This document shows, piece after piece, positions 51,127-61,200 of a stretch of DNA of 64,000 nucleotides. Source of the DNA: CALMEH01 sp964548225 (lineage in GTDB: Bacteria > Acidobacteriota > Blastocatellia > Pyrinomonadales > Pyrinomonadaceae). The first letter of the stretch is position 1, and every line of letters begins with the position of its first letter. The DNA is taken from positions 91,695-155,694 of the forward strand of contig CAZJQP010000004.1 in NCBI GenBank assembly GCA_964548225.1, read 5' to 3'. A program made the position numbers and the translations under genes. Below the pieces are notes generated by a model, which made no database searches, was not told where the DNA came from, and saw only the letters and a program-made list of their open reading frames with translations.

Positions 51127-52665
51127 ATGAAAAAGAAACTGTTTTTGATTCTGTTTTTATTGGTTTTTCCGGTCTTTGCTCTCGCACAGGATTACAGTGA
51201 AAAGATCAAGGAAATTGATGCTTACGCGGAGAAAGTGCGGAGCGATTGGAACGTGCCGGGTTTGGCGATTGCGATTGTTAAGGACGACAAGGTTATTTTC
51301 CAAAAAGGCTACGGCGTGCGCGATATGAATAAGCCGGAAAAGGTTGACGAAAATACGCTTTTTGCCATCGCTTCAAATTCAAAGGCTTTTACGACCGCGA
51401 GTTTAGCGATTTTGATTGACGAAAAGAAAATTGGCGGCTGGGACGATAAAGTTTCAAAATATCTGCCCGAATTTCAGATGTATGACCCATATGTTACGAG
51501 CGAATTAACGATTCGTGATTTGGTTTCGCATCGGAGCGGACTTGATACTTTCAGCGGCGATCTTCTCTGGTATGACACGACTTACAGCCCGGACGAGATT
51601 TTGCGCCGCACCAGATTTTTGAAGCCTGTCCGCGGATTTCGTGCCGGTTACGGTTATCAAAATCTGATGTTTTTGGCGGCAGGACGCATCGTCGAAAAAG
51701 TTTCGGGCAAATCTTGAGGAGCATTTGTCAAAGAACGGATTTTAACGCCGCTTGGAATGACGCGGACGACGACGAGTGTAAAAGATATGAAGGATAATTT
51801 TGCGATGCCGCACAACGAATCGGGCGGAAAATTGAGAGCTTTGCCGCTCGGAAATATTGACAACTCGATTGGTTTGGCAGGGTTGAATTCGTCGGTTGCC
51901 GATGTTGCAAAATGGCTTCGCTTACAACTCGGACGCGGAACTTTTGAAGGCAAACAGATTTTTTCAAAAGAGCGTTCCGGCGAAATGTGGCAGCAGAATA
52001 TTTTTCTTCCCGTGAATCCGAATCCGGCGAAAGAAGCTCCGATGCAGATGTTTTCGGGTTACGGTTTGGGTTGGGGTTTAGCTGATTATCGCGGCAGAAA
52101 ATTAGTTTCGCACACAGGCGGACTGGACGGAATGCTCACGCAAACCGCGATGATGCCGCAGGAAAATCTAGGGTTAGTCGTGCTGACAAACAGCGAAACG
52201 AACGCATATGGGATTATGCGAAATAAAATCCTTGATGTTTTTACCGACGCGCCAAAACGCGATTGGAACGCTGAATCGTTGGAACGTGCGAAACAAGGAA
52301 AGGCGCGTGAAACGGAAGAAGACAAAAAGATTGATGCCAAACGAGTTCAAAACACCAAACCGTCTTTGATGTTAAAGGATTATGCAGGAACTTATTCGAG
52401 CCAAATGTATGGTGATGTTACGATTGCGGAAGAAAACGGTAAATTGGTTATGCGCCTTGCGCCCGCGCCGAATTTCGTCGCGGATTTGGAGCATTGGCAT
52501 TACGACACCTTCGAAATCAAATGGCGCAGTTCGGTAAATTACAATTTTCCACGCGGTTGGATAACTTTCACTTTGAACGGCGCGGGCAAAACCGACGAAC
52601 TGAAAATCAATCAGCCGAATAATGATTTTTGGTTTTATGAATTGGATTTGAAACGCTCGAAATAA
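51127..52665 (+). pseudogene. Secreted beta-lactamase-fold serine hydrolase with in-frame TGA
   Basis: From the ATG at 51127 (signal peptide MKKKLFLILFLLVFPVFALA) the frame runs through the class C-type SxxK motif (ASNSKAF) and YQN (GYGYQNLMF), to a TGA at 51715-51717. It then continues in the same frame to 52665 with HTGG (VSHTGGLDG) and a DUF3471-like C-terminus (LKDYAGTYSSQMYGDV, WITFTLNG). The broken place reads VSGKS-stop-GAFVKERI, where the family normally has Trp after GKS. A TGG to TGA change explains it. Full length would be about 512 codons, typical. Either a recent pseudogene or a base-call error; alternatively two polypeptides. Confidence 0.85.
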
Positions 52666-52747
52666 CGGACTGTTTAATGGCAAAAGCAGTTGATTTTTTG
52701 TAAGAAGCTGTTTTAAAACTCTAAAAAGTCGGATAATTGCGAGCAAT

Positions 52748-52838
52748 TTATCAATTATCAATTATCAATTATCAATTATATTTTAGGATGTTTATAAGTA
52801 TAACTCCGCCAAGTTAATTGGTAATTGGTAATTGATAA
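52748..52838. repeat. ATTATCA / TGGTAAT tandem-repeat hairpin in a 320-base gap
   Basis: The left arm is ATTATCAATTATCAATTATC (four units), the right arm TAATTGGTAATTGGTAATTG. The rest of the gap 52666-52985 holds CCTTAAAACGG-like direct repeats near 52890 and no gene that I can support. Confidence 0.9.
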
Positions 52839-52985
52839 TGCCCTGCGTTGTTTCCTAATCATATCGAGGCTTTCAAACGGCGAAAGTAAGCCTTAAAACG
52901 GCATAATTAAACCTTAAATTTTAGATTATTTTGCAGTATTTATCAGGCTTTTGTTAAAAATCGGCGGATAATTTGCCGGTTAGAC

Positions 52986-54962
52986 TCAAGTGAACGATTC
53001 TTTTTGCTGACTGCCAACGGCGACTGCGGATTTTTCTTCTATGGTTTCCGTAATTTCTTCGCGTTTGACTTCCGTAATTTTCGCTTCGGGCAGAAAATGA
53101 TTAAACAGACGGCGGATTTTCGCTTTATCGTTCTCGCGCACGGCTTGGGCGAAATTGCTGATGATTTGCGCGACTTCTTCGCCCGAATAGGTAGCGATTT
53201 TACCGATGAAGATTTTCGGATGTTTGGTTTTCAGCAAATCTTCGCCTGTGATTTCGAGTTCTTCAAAGAGTTTTTCGCCGGGGCGAATTCCGCTAAACGT
53301 GATGTCAATATCTTCGTAAGGTTGAAGACCGGAAAGCCGAATCATATCTTCCGCCAAGTCTAAAATTTTCACCGGCTCGCCCATATCGAGAATGAAAATC
53401 TCGCCGCCTTCGCCCAATGCTCCGGCTTGCAAAACGAGCGCGGACGCTTCCGGTATCGTCATAAAATAGCGCGTCATTTCTTTGTCCGTAACCGTTATGG
53501 CTTCGCCTTTGCGGATTTGTTCGCGGAAAATCGGGACGACCGAACCTGCCGAACCGAGAACATTTCCAAAACGGACAGCCATAAAATTTGTGGAATAAAT
53601 ATTGTTCAGATTTTGCAGAACAATTTCCGCAATACGCTTCGACGCGCCCATCACCGATGTCGGATTTACGGCTTTGTCAGTGGAAATCAAAACGAAATCT
53701 TTAACCTTAAATTCGCCGGCAATTTCGCCGAGAAGTTTTGTGCCGAAAACATTATTTTTTATCGCTTCCGCCGGATTCAGTTCCATCAGCGGAACGTGTT
53801 TGTGTGCGGCAGCGTGAAAAACAACTTGTGGTTTGTATTCACTGAAAATTTCGCGCATTCGCGGTTCATCGCAAACATCTGCAATCAAAGGCAGAAACCT
53901 CGTTTCCAAAAAATCTTTTGACAACTCACGCTCGATTTGAAAAAGCATATATTCGGCGCGTTCAACCAAAATTAATAGTTTCGGATTAAATTCAGCGATT
54001 TGACGCACGAGTTCCGAACCAATCGAGCCGCCCGCGCCCGTAACCAAAACGGTTTTATCACTTAAAAACTCGTGTAAGTTTTGGTCATCAAGCTCAACGG
54101 GTTCGCGCCCTAAAAGGTCTTCGATTTCAACATCGCGGATGCGCGAAACCTGCACACGACCGTGCATAATTTCGTGCGGGCTGGGCAACATTCGCGCTTT
54201 AACGGGAATTTCGCGGCAAACGTCCAAAATTCGCCGAACTTCTTTGCCTTGCGCTTGGTCAATGGCAATGACGACTTGTTCGATATTTAATTCGTCAACC
54301 AAACGTGCTAAATCATTCGTCGTTCCTAAAACTTTTACGCCGTTGACACTTCCGCCTTTTTTGTTTCGGTCATCATCAACAAATCCTTTGATGTCGAGTT
54401 CCGCATCGGCGCGTCCTAAAACATCTTTTACCGCCAAAGACCCGATTCTGCCTGCGCCCACGAGCAACGCGGATTTGCGTTTGATGCGTCGTTTCGTTTT
54501 TGTGAACGTGCGTTTTTCGCCGAATTCGTAAGCAAAACGGCGCAAAATTCTTAATCCCAAAAGTCCGCCGAATGCCAAAGCCGTGTCAATCAAAATTACC
54601 GAAACCGGAACTTGCCAGCGATTAAAATCGGTAAAAGTCAATAAAAAGCGAACCGACAGCAAAATTACGCTCGAAATCACGGCGGCTTTCAAAAAGGCTT
54701 TGATGTCTTCGATGCTGACATAACGCCAAATTATCGAATATGCGCCGACGAGAAAAAGTGACGAAAATTGAATGAAAACGACAAACGGAAGCTGAGTTAT
54801 TGCCGCATCAAAATAAAAATCGCCGAGTTGGACATTCAATCCCGGCAGATACGCAATAAAAAACGCCGCGCAAAGCACAACGACATCCGATATAAACTGC
54901 ACCGGACGACGCAAAAACCAAAAACGCTCTTCGCTATAACTTCTTTCGGGTAAATTTTCCAC
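52986..54962 (-). CDS. Membrane-bound nucleoside-diphosphate-sugar epimerase/dehydratase (CapD/FlaA1-like)
   Basis: 658 residues. Four N-terminal helices anchor it in the membrane. A first Rossmann-like domain (GAGRIGSLAVKDVLGRADA) precedes the SDR catalytic domain beginning KTVLVTGAGGSIGSELVRQI near residue 307. The active site is ISTDKAVNPTSVMGASKR, with Met in place of the usual Tyr, typical of CapD/WbpM 4,6-dehydratases that use a Ser/Thr-Asp-Lys set. A late FILDMGEPVKILDLAEDMI is conserved. It makes UDP-4-keto-6-deoxy sugars for capsule, O-antigen or glycoprotein. No other polysaccharide genes are adjacent. Confidence 0.93.
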   Translation of the reverse strand: MENLPERSYSEERFWFLRRPVQFISDVVVLCAAFFIAYLPGLNVQLGDFYFDAAITQLPFVVFIQFSSLFLVGAYSIIWRYVSIEDIKAFLKAAVISSVILLSVRFLLTFTDFNRWQVPVSVILIDTALAFGGLLGLRILRRFAYEFGEKRTFTKTKRRIKRKSALLVGAGRIGSLAVKDVLGRADAELDIKGFVDDDRNKKGGSVNGVKVLGTTNDLARLVDELNIEQVVIAIDQAQGKEVRRILDVCREIPVKARMLPSPHEIMHGRVQVSRIRDVEIEDLLGREPVELDDQNLHEFLSDKTVLVTGAGGSIGSELVRQIAEFNPKLLILVERAEYMLFQIERELSKDFLETRFLPLIADVCDEPRMREIFSEYKPQVVFHAAAHKHVPLMELNPAEAIKNNVFGTKLLGEIAGEFKVKDFVLISTDKAVNPTSVMGASKRIAEIVLQNLNNIYSTNFMAVRFGNVLGSAGSVVPIFREQIRKGEAITVTDKEMTRYFMTIPEASALVLQAGALGEGGEIFILDMGEPVKILDLAEDMIRLSGLQPYEDIDITFSGIRPGEKLFEELEITGEDLLKTKHPKIFIGKIATYSGEEVAQIISNFAQAVRENDKAKIRRLFNHFLPEAKITEVKREEITETIEEKSAVAVGSQQKESFT

Positions 54963-55036
54963 CTTTTATGACGTAAAGATAAGGGTAATAATCTCTATAT
55001 TTTGAAATTACCTTGCGGCAAGTAAAACTGTCAAAC

Positions 55037-55114
55037 GATTTAGGATTCAAGATTAAGAATTTAGGACTTTAAATAATCTTAAATCCGCAATCCTGAATCT
55101 TAAATTCTAAATCC
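55037..55114. repeat. Imperfect hairpin of GGATTTAAGATT-type repeats, overlapping a gene end
   Basis: GATTTAGGATTCAAGATTAA on the left pairs with AATCCTGAATCTTAAATTCT on the right. The right half encodes the last residues of the VanX-like protein. Confidence 0.8.
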
Positions 55115-55650
55115 TTAAATGTTACATCGCTGATTTCGTATTTTTCCCAATCTTTATAATCGAAATGCCACCATTCATTCGGATTGACGATAAAATCTTC
55201 AGCTTCCATCAAATTTATGAGCAAATCACGGTTGGAGATTTCTTCCGCGGTTCCGCCTGCATAATCGGGCGCGGCGCGTTCCGTAAATTCATCAAAATCC
55301 GAAGGCATCGGCAATAATTCACCGTTTTGCAAATCGTAAACGCTCAAATCAACCGCGCATCCGCGATTGTGTTTCGAGCCTTTTTCGGGATCAGCAACAA
55401 ATTTTCTTTGGTCTAAACGAACGACTTCCCAAAACAATTTCGTAACCGACCACGGACGATAACCGTCGAAAATTACGAGTCCGAGATTTTGCAATTTTAA
55501 TTTCTGATGAACGCGCAAAACAGCTTCCGCCGCGACGGGTTGCAGAAACGCCCGCGCTTCCGCATAAACCGGACGACCAACGAAATTATCGCTTCGGGCA
55601 TAACGTATATCAAGTTTTATTGTGTTATCGAGTTTAATGAGTTCGAGCAT
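55069..55650 (-). CDS. D-alanyl-D-alanine dipeptidase (VanX-like, M15D)
   Basis: 193 residues. The zinc and catalytic motifs of VanX/DdpX are present: SKHNRGCAVDLSV (His and Asp ligands), FDGYRPWSV with the conserved Arg, and NEWWHFDY with catalytic Glu and third ligand His. It hydrolyses D-Ala-D-Ala dipeptide. Without VanA or VanH nearby a wall-recycling role is more likely than vancomycin resistance. The C-terminus DLEFKIQDCGFKII is repeat-encoded and extends beyond the usual end of the family. Short N-terminus without a signal peptide, so cytoplasmic. Confidence 0.88.
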   Translation of the reverse strand: MLELIKLDNTIKLDIRYARSDNFVGRPVYAEARAFLQPVAAEAVLRVHQKLKLQNLGLVIFDGYRPWSVTKLFWEVVRLDQRKFVADPEKGSKHNRGCAVDLSVYDLQNGELLPMPSDFDEFTERAAPDYAGGTAEEISNRDLLINLMEAEDFIVNPNEWWHFDYKDWEKYEISDVTFKDLEFKIQDCGFKII

Positions 55651-55731
55651 TTTTTGATGAAACTAAAAATGAAAGCATAAAACAATTCAACCTCTCAAGC
55701 AAAAACAAAGTAATTTATTACGGAAAACATC

Positions 55732-55879
55732 GCTATCAGCTATCAGTTATTCCGAATTTAGAAACATTTACCTTCCGAAATAGCTGGTAGTTTCAAACCC
55801 GCTCGAATTGAATAAACCTTTATTATCTATCGCTTATTCCGTAAATTAAATTCATTCTTTTCGGAATAAGCGATAAGTG
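55732..55879. repeat. Cluster of TTATTCCGAA-type inverted repeats
   Basis: GCTATCAGCTATCAGTTATT at 55732 pairs loosely with 55774-55790. A second pair ATCGCTTATTCCG / CGGAATAAGCGAT (55829-55841, 55862-55874) is perfect. The rest of the gap 55651-55930 shows nothing else. Confidence 0.8.
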
Positions 55880-55930
55880 AAAGATGTTAAACGATGGGTA
55901 AAATTCAGCTTAAAATTTTAGCTTTTGAAA

Positions 55931-57004
55931 TTATTTTTGATTCGGTTTTTCTTCTTTAACTTCCGTGTCATCGTCCAAAATAATAACTTCCGTGCCGTAT
56001 TTTTGGTAATCTTTGAAGCGAATCAAGTTTCGCGTTTCATAGATTTGCTGACCTTCACGCGAGGTCAAACGCACGTCCGAAAGCGACGGCAGAAGATATT
56101 TTTCACCCGCAATCGTTACCCAATCGTAATCAATAAGACGATTTGCCGAACGAATCGGGAAGGTTTCCGGAATTTCCGTTGCCGCACTTTCAACACGCAA
56201 AACGCGGAAATTTTCGCGGTCAATCCAAACTCTGCCTTTCATTCCCGTAATCGTTGTGCTGTTAAAATAACCACTTGCCGTAATGCGTTGTTTGGCTTTT
56301 TCGCGTGTAATTTCGTATTCATAAACGATGGCGCGACGGTTGCGAATTGTGTCGGTGTCCGCGATTTTAAAGATGGTTTCGCTTTCAGGCTTAAAAATGA
56401 CGGCGAGAATTGTTACGAATTCGCCCGTCGAGCTTGTTCCGCCGACTTCTTCGTATGTCTGTTTCGCCGTCGGATTTGCCTGCAAAACGCCGTTGACCGA
56501 TAAAACTCGATACTCTTCTTGACCGGAAGCACGATAGCTGACTGCGACGACTAATTTATCCAAATTGCGAAAATTATTCGTTCCGGCAAACGCGGCTGAA
56601 CGCTGAATCTGCTGTTTAACGACAAAATCGGGCATTTCTTCGATTGCCTTCAAAACCGCTTCACGCGCTTTCACCAAAACTACTGCCGCTTCTGTTTCCG
56701 AAAGTAATTTTGCCTCAGACGGATTTTGGCGACGGCGGTTAGCTTCTTCCAAAGTTCTGAGCAATTCGGCATCGTTTGCGCTTTTCGTGCGTGTCAACGA
56801 GCGAATGCCGTCAGTCAACTCAAAACCGATGCCGCGCGTTCTGACCGCTTCAATCAAAGCCGCTTTATTGCCCGATGCTTTCGGCAAATCGTAAAGCATT
56901 TTGACATATTCGTTCTGTGTCAAAGGCTTCGGCACGGTTTCCTGTGCGAAAACTGCACCTAAAGAAAATATAAAAACTAAACTTATAAAAATTACTTTTT
57001 TCAT
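55931..57004 (-). CDS. Secreted protein of unknown function (acidobacterial type)
   Basis: 357 residues with signal peptide MKKVIFISLVFIFSLGAVFA. The N-terminal half is helical (LPKASGNKAALIEAVRTRGI, then AVVLVKAREAVLKAIEEMPDF). The C-terminal half is a beta-rich region with RIWIDxExFRVLRVE-like GRVWIDRENFRVLRVES, YDWVTIAGEKYLLPS and RFKDYQKYGTEV. This C-terminal pattern recalls LolA/outer-membrane-lipoprotein-carrier-like beta sheets found in many acidobacterial secreted proteins. Function unknown. Downstream of the PilZ-like gene on the same strand, but a terminator lies between them. Confidence 0.7.
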   Translation of the reverse strand: MKKVIFISLVFIFSLGAVFAQETVPKPLTQNEYVKMLYDLPKASGNKAALIEAVRTRGIGFELTDGIRSLTRTKSANDAELLRTLEEANRRRQNPSEAKLLSETEAAVVLVKAREAVLKAIEEMPDFVVKQQIQRSAAFAGTNNFRNLDKLVVAVSYRASGQEEYRVLSVNGVLQANPTAKQTYEEVGGTSSTGEFVTILAVIFKPESETIFKIADTDTIRNRRAIVYEYEITREKAKQRITASGYFNSTTITGMKGRVWIDRENFRVLRVESAATEIPETFPIRSANRLIDYDWVTIAGEKYLLPSLSDVRLTSREGQQIYETRNLIRFKDYQKYGTEVIILDDDTEVKEEKPNQK

Positions 57005-57070
57005 TATAAATAAAAAGATTACTACTCTTTAAAGATGCTTGACAGCTAAAAGACGTTTGCCCGACATAGC

Positions 57071-57112
57071 TAAAAAAACAAAATCGGAGAAAGCCTTGAA
57101 GGACTTCTCCGA
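57071..57112 (-). terminator. Terminator between the PilZ-like gene and the secreted protein gene
   Basis: Stem TCGGAGAA (57084-57091) / TTCTCCGA (57105-57112). On the minus strand it is followed by a T-rich TTTTGTTTTTTTA; on the plus strand by CGTTTTTAGTTTTT, so it may work both ways. Confidence 0.75.
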
Positions 57113-57212
57113 AATTCGTTTTTAGTTTTTAACTAAACAGAAAAACTTCGATAAGTAATGGCGTAATTCGACATTCGTATTAATTTTTACTTTTGCCTTT
57201 TGCCTTTTTACT

Positions 57213-57614
57213 TTAATTCACCCATTCTTCTTCATAATTTAACCGCCAATGTCTTGTAACCCACTCTTGAGCGGCTGTTAAAACATTCTGCTTCCATTTT
57301 TTGACATTTTCCAAAACTGAAAGCGCGGCTAAAGGTTTGCTCGGGTCTCTTTCAACACGGATAACTTGCGTTGGGACTTCGATAATCGTTTTATCTTCAT
57401 CAAAAATCCGTAACGTAACTTCGCTGCCGACCGGCGGTAAAATTTCGATATTTAATAACGCTGTATTTTCACCGAGATTTTCCGTCAAGCCTTCAACCGA
57501 AATCGTATCTCCGCTTTCTTTGTCAACCCAACTTGCTTCAAATTGCAAATTCGCCATAATGCGCTGATGCACCGGCGTTTTGTTTTCATTTGTATTGTAT
57601 GATAAACGCGACAT
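57213..57614 (-). CDS. PilZ-like domain protein
   Basis: 133 residues. The core (ISVEGLTENLGENTALLNIE, VGSEVTLRIF, EVPTQVIRVERDPSKPLAAL) has PilZ-like strands. The c-di-GMP motifs are degenerate: no RxxxR at the N-terminus, and SVEGLTENLGENTAL stands where (D/N)xSxxG is expected. It may therefore not bind c-di-GMP. A Trp-rich C-terminal helix (VTRHWRLNYEEEW) follows. It is divergent from the TonB receptor gene. Confidence 0.55.
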   Translation of the reverse strand: MSRLSYNTNENKTPVHQRIMANLQFEASWVDKESGDTISVEGLTENLGENTALLNIEILPPVGSEVTLRIFDEDKTIIEVPTQVIRVERDPSKPLAALSVLENVKKWKQNVLTAAQEWVTRHWRLNYEEEWVN

Positions 57615-58261
57615 ATTATTATTTCCCCCTTTTCCTCATTTATTAAACGTCAATTTCAAATATTCCGATTTTTTCGGCTAATTCTTGATTGCGCGAGTAA
57701 TTTATACCAATCTTACAAAAAAGTCAAGTTTATAAAAACCGCTCAAACCGCTCATTTTGACATAAATAAATTTTGACCGTTTTTTATTGCCCGATAATTA
57801 ATTAAATATGTCAAAAAACACGACTTTTTCAGAAATAAAAACGACGTGCCGTGCAAAAAGTTGCAAAATCAATTTGTCCATTTTAATTTTCCAATTGGTA
57901 ACAAAGATGTAATTCCTATATGCAAAGATATTAGAGGAATTAAAAATACCTTTGATTGTTTGATTTTTAGGAACTTAATTTGCTTGAAAACAATGGCATT
58001 CCGTTTTTTACACAATATATAGTGAGCGGTAAAATTTCCATAAAAACAAATGTGGAAAGGCTAAGAGTGTGGAAATTCAAACACTTATAAAGACTTTGAG
58101 ACGATTATTATGAACAAAACCGGAGACATCCGGCAAAACGATTTAACCCCTAAAATCCAAAAAGTAAGATAAATATTCAAAATATCGTCAAATTATAAAC
58201 TGAGAATAAGCATTTTTTTTCCAAATTTATTAAAAAAACAAAAGAGGTCAAAAAAAATATA
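57615..58261. other. 647-base A+T-rich gap upstream of the TonB receptor gene
   Basis: No gene supported. It must contain promoters of two divergent genes. A tiny frame of 20 codons starts at 58110 (ATGAACAAAACCGGAGACAT), and GTGGAAA direct repeats occur around 58050-58070. A GAGGTC at 58245 may be the ribosome site of the receptor gene. Confidence 0.6.
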
Positions 58262-61200
58262 ATGACTAGAAAAATCAAATTTTTAGCAACGGCGATTTTT
58301 TGTCTGGCTCTTGGGGCAACACAAATCTTCGCACAGTCAACCGTAACCGGTGGCATTCAAGGCAGAGTTGTTGACCCGCAGGGCGCAGTTGTGCCGAATG
58401 CAACCATCAAGATCAAAAACTCCGGCACGAACGCCGAAGTTACGACACAAACCAATAACGACGGCAATTATCGCGTAACCAATCTTCAGCCCGGCACTTA
58501 TACGGTTGAGGCTTCGGCGGCGGGATTTTCAACCGTTAAAGTCGAAAGAATCGTCGTCGAAGTCGGACAATCAACGAGCGTCGAAATTCCCTTGAAAATT
58601 CAAGGTTCGGAAACCGTTGTAGATGTTACGGCAGAAGCTCCGGTAATTAACACCAACGATAACGCAAATTCGACAAACATTAACCAAACTTCAATCAACG
58701 AACTTCCGATTAATGGTCGTCGTTGGTCGAATTTTGCTTTGCTTGCACCGGGAACAGTTCCCGACGGCACATTTGGTTTGATTTCGTTTCGTGGCATTTC
58801 CGGTCTGTTGAACAATAACACGATTGACGGCGGCGACAATAACCAAGCATTCTTCTCGGAAGAACGGGGCAGAACGCGTATCAATTATGTAATCAGCCAA
58901 GCCTCAATCCGCGAATTTCAGCTTAATACGTCAAACTATTCAGCCGAATATGGTCGTTCGGCTGGCGGTGTTACCAACGCTGTTACGAAATCAGGGACAA
59001 ACGAATTTCGCGGCGAACTTTTCTATTACAACCGCAACAACCGCAACGGCGCACGCAATCCGCGAGCTTTTCAAAGCATTTTTGCCAATGGTGTAACAAC
59101 AACTGTTGCCGCAAAACCGAAGGATTTACGCGAACAATTCGGCGGAGCAATTGGTGGTCCGATAGTTAAAGACAAATTGTTTTTCTTTTTCAGCTATGAC
59201 CAACAAAGACGTAATTTCCCCGGATTAGGCGCGTTTACGCAAGCAAACTTTTTAACTACTGCCAACGTCGCTCAACTGACAACGGCACTTGGCGTTCAAG
59301 TTCCGGGACAGCCGAATGGCACTTTGGGAAGAGGTTTGACATTGGCGCAAGTCAATAATACTTTGGCTTTCTTAAATTCGCTGACCGGCGAAACACCGCG
59401 CAAAGGCGATCAAACTTTGTTCTTCCCGAAAATTGACTGGCAAATTAACGGCAAAAATTTGTTCAGCATCAGCTACAACCGTCTGCGTTGGGAATCGCCG
59501 AACGGCATTCAAACGCAAGCGGTCAACAACCGCAGCCGTTCAAATTTCGGGGATGATTTTGTTGAAGTAGATTCGATTAATGCACGTTTGCAAACAACCA
59601 TTTCGGGAAATATGTTGAACGAATTCCGCTTTCAATACGGACGAGATTTTGAATCGCAATTCAGCACACCGCCGCTTCCGGGTGAACCGACCACATCGGC
59701 AACCGCACTCGGCGGCGTTCGCTCTCCGAACGTATTTATTACGGGCGGGCTTGAATTCGGAACACCGACCTTCCTCGAACGCTCTGCGTTTCCTGATGAA
59801 CGCCGTATTCAATTCGCTGATACAGTTACCTATACGAAAGGACGGCACACCATTAAATTCGGTGGCGATATTAACCGCGTAACCGATGACATTCAAAATT
59901 TGCGTTTTGAAGCAGGTTCATATTCCTACAATAACATCAACGATTTCATCATTGACTACGCCAATTATGTAACTCCTTTAGCCGCCGGTGTGAACTGTAT
60001 TGCTAATCCGACGCGCTTTCGTGGCAAATGCTACACGAGCAATTACCAACAAGGTGTCGGTTCGCCCGGTTTGAAAATAGAAACATGGGATTATAACTTC
60101 TTTTTTCAGGATGATTTTCGTATTTTTCCCAGACTTACGATGAATATCGGAGTTCGCTACGAATATATCAAAATGCCTGATGTTGTTTTGCCGAGTTCCG
60201 ATACCCGACTTGTTCCGAACAACACCTTCAGCATTGCCCAAGCAACTTCAAAATTGCCGAATGATTTCGACAATCTCGGACCGCGCTTTGGTGTGGCGTG
60301 GGATATTTTTGGAACAGGCAGAACTTCAGTTCGTGCAGGATACGGCATTTATTACGGTCGAATCCAAAATTCGACGATGTATAATGCTCTTGTCAATACA
60401 GGAAATACCGGTGGACAAGCACAGGTTCAAGTTGCGGCAACGGCAGCAAATGCTCCGATTTTCCCGAATGTTTTACCGGCGAATTCATTGACATTTGCTC
60501 AAGGTGCAATTCAATATTTCGAGCCTCGTTTCCAAGCCCCGATGATTCACCAATACGACTTTATTATCGAGCATCAGCTTATGAAAAATACAGTTGTTTC
60601 GGCTTCATTTATCGGAAGTATCGGACGCAATTTGCCGACGTTTGTTGACCAAAATCTTGTGCCGACGGGAGCAACGCAAACATTTACGATTTACGGAAGT
60701 AACCGTTTCGGACAAACATTCAGCTTGCCGACTTACACACGCGCTCCGGGTTACGGCACAAATCCGATAACCCAAATCGAAAGTTCAGTCAGATCGGAAT
60801 ACAGAGCTTTGGTTTTACAGTTAAACCGCCGCTTTACCGATGGTTTGCAATTCCAAATAAGCTACACTTTAGCAAGAGCAACGGACACGAACCAAAACTC
60901 GGCAACCTTTACGCAAAACAACAGTCCGTATGACATTAATGACCGGTCGTATGATGACGGTCCGAGCAATTTCGACGTTCGTCATAAGTTTGTTGCAAGC
61001 GCAGTTTACGCGCCGACTTTCTACAAAGGCGACGGCGCGTTTGGAAAATATATTCTCAACGGTTGGTCAATCGCACCGATTTTCGTTTATTATTCGGGTC
61101 GCCCGTTTGACGGAACGGTTTCGGGAACATCTTTGAATGGCACAAACGGAGATAATCGCTTTCCGCTGAACCCGCGCAATGTTTTCCGTTTGCCGAGTAT

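Noticed and set aside
8549..51717. General reassignment of TGA to tryptophan
   Set aside because: Many intact genes here end in TGA at their normal C-terminus (for example the HerA-like gene, bshA, the asparaginase gene, trxB and rluD), so the standard bacterial code applies.
58110..58172. 20-codon leader peptide before the TonB receptor gene
   Set aside because: No Shine-Dalgarno, no recognisable pattern; such short frames are expected by chance.
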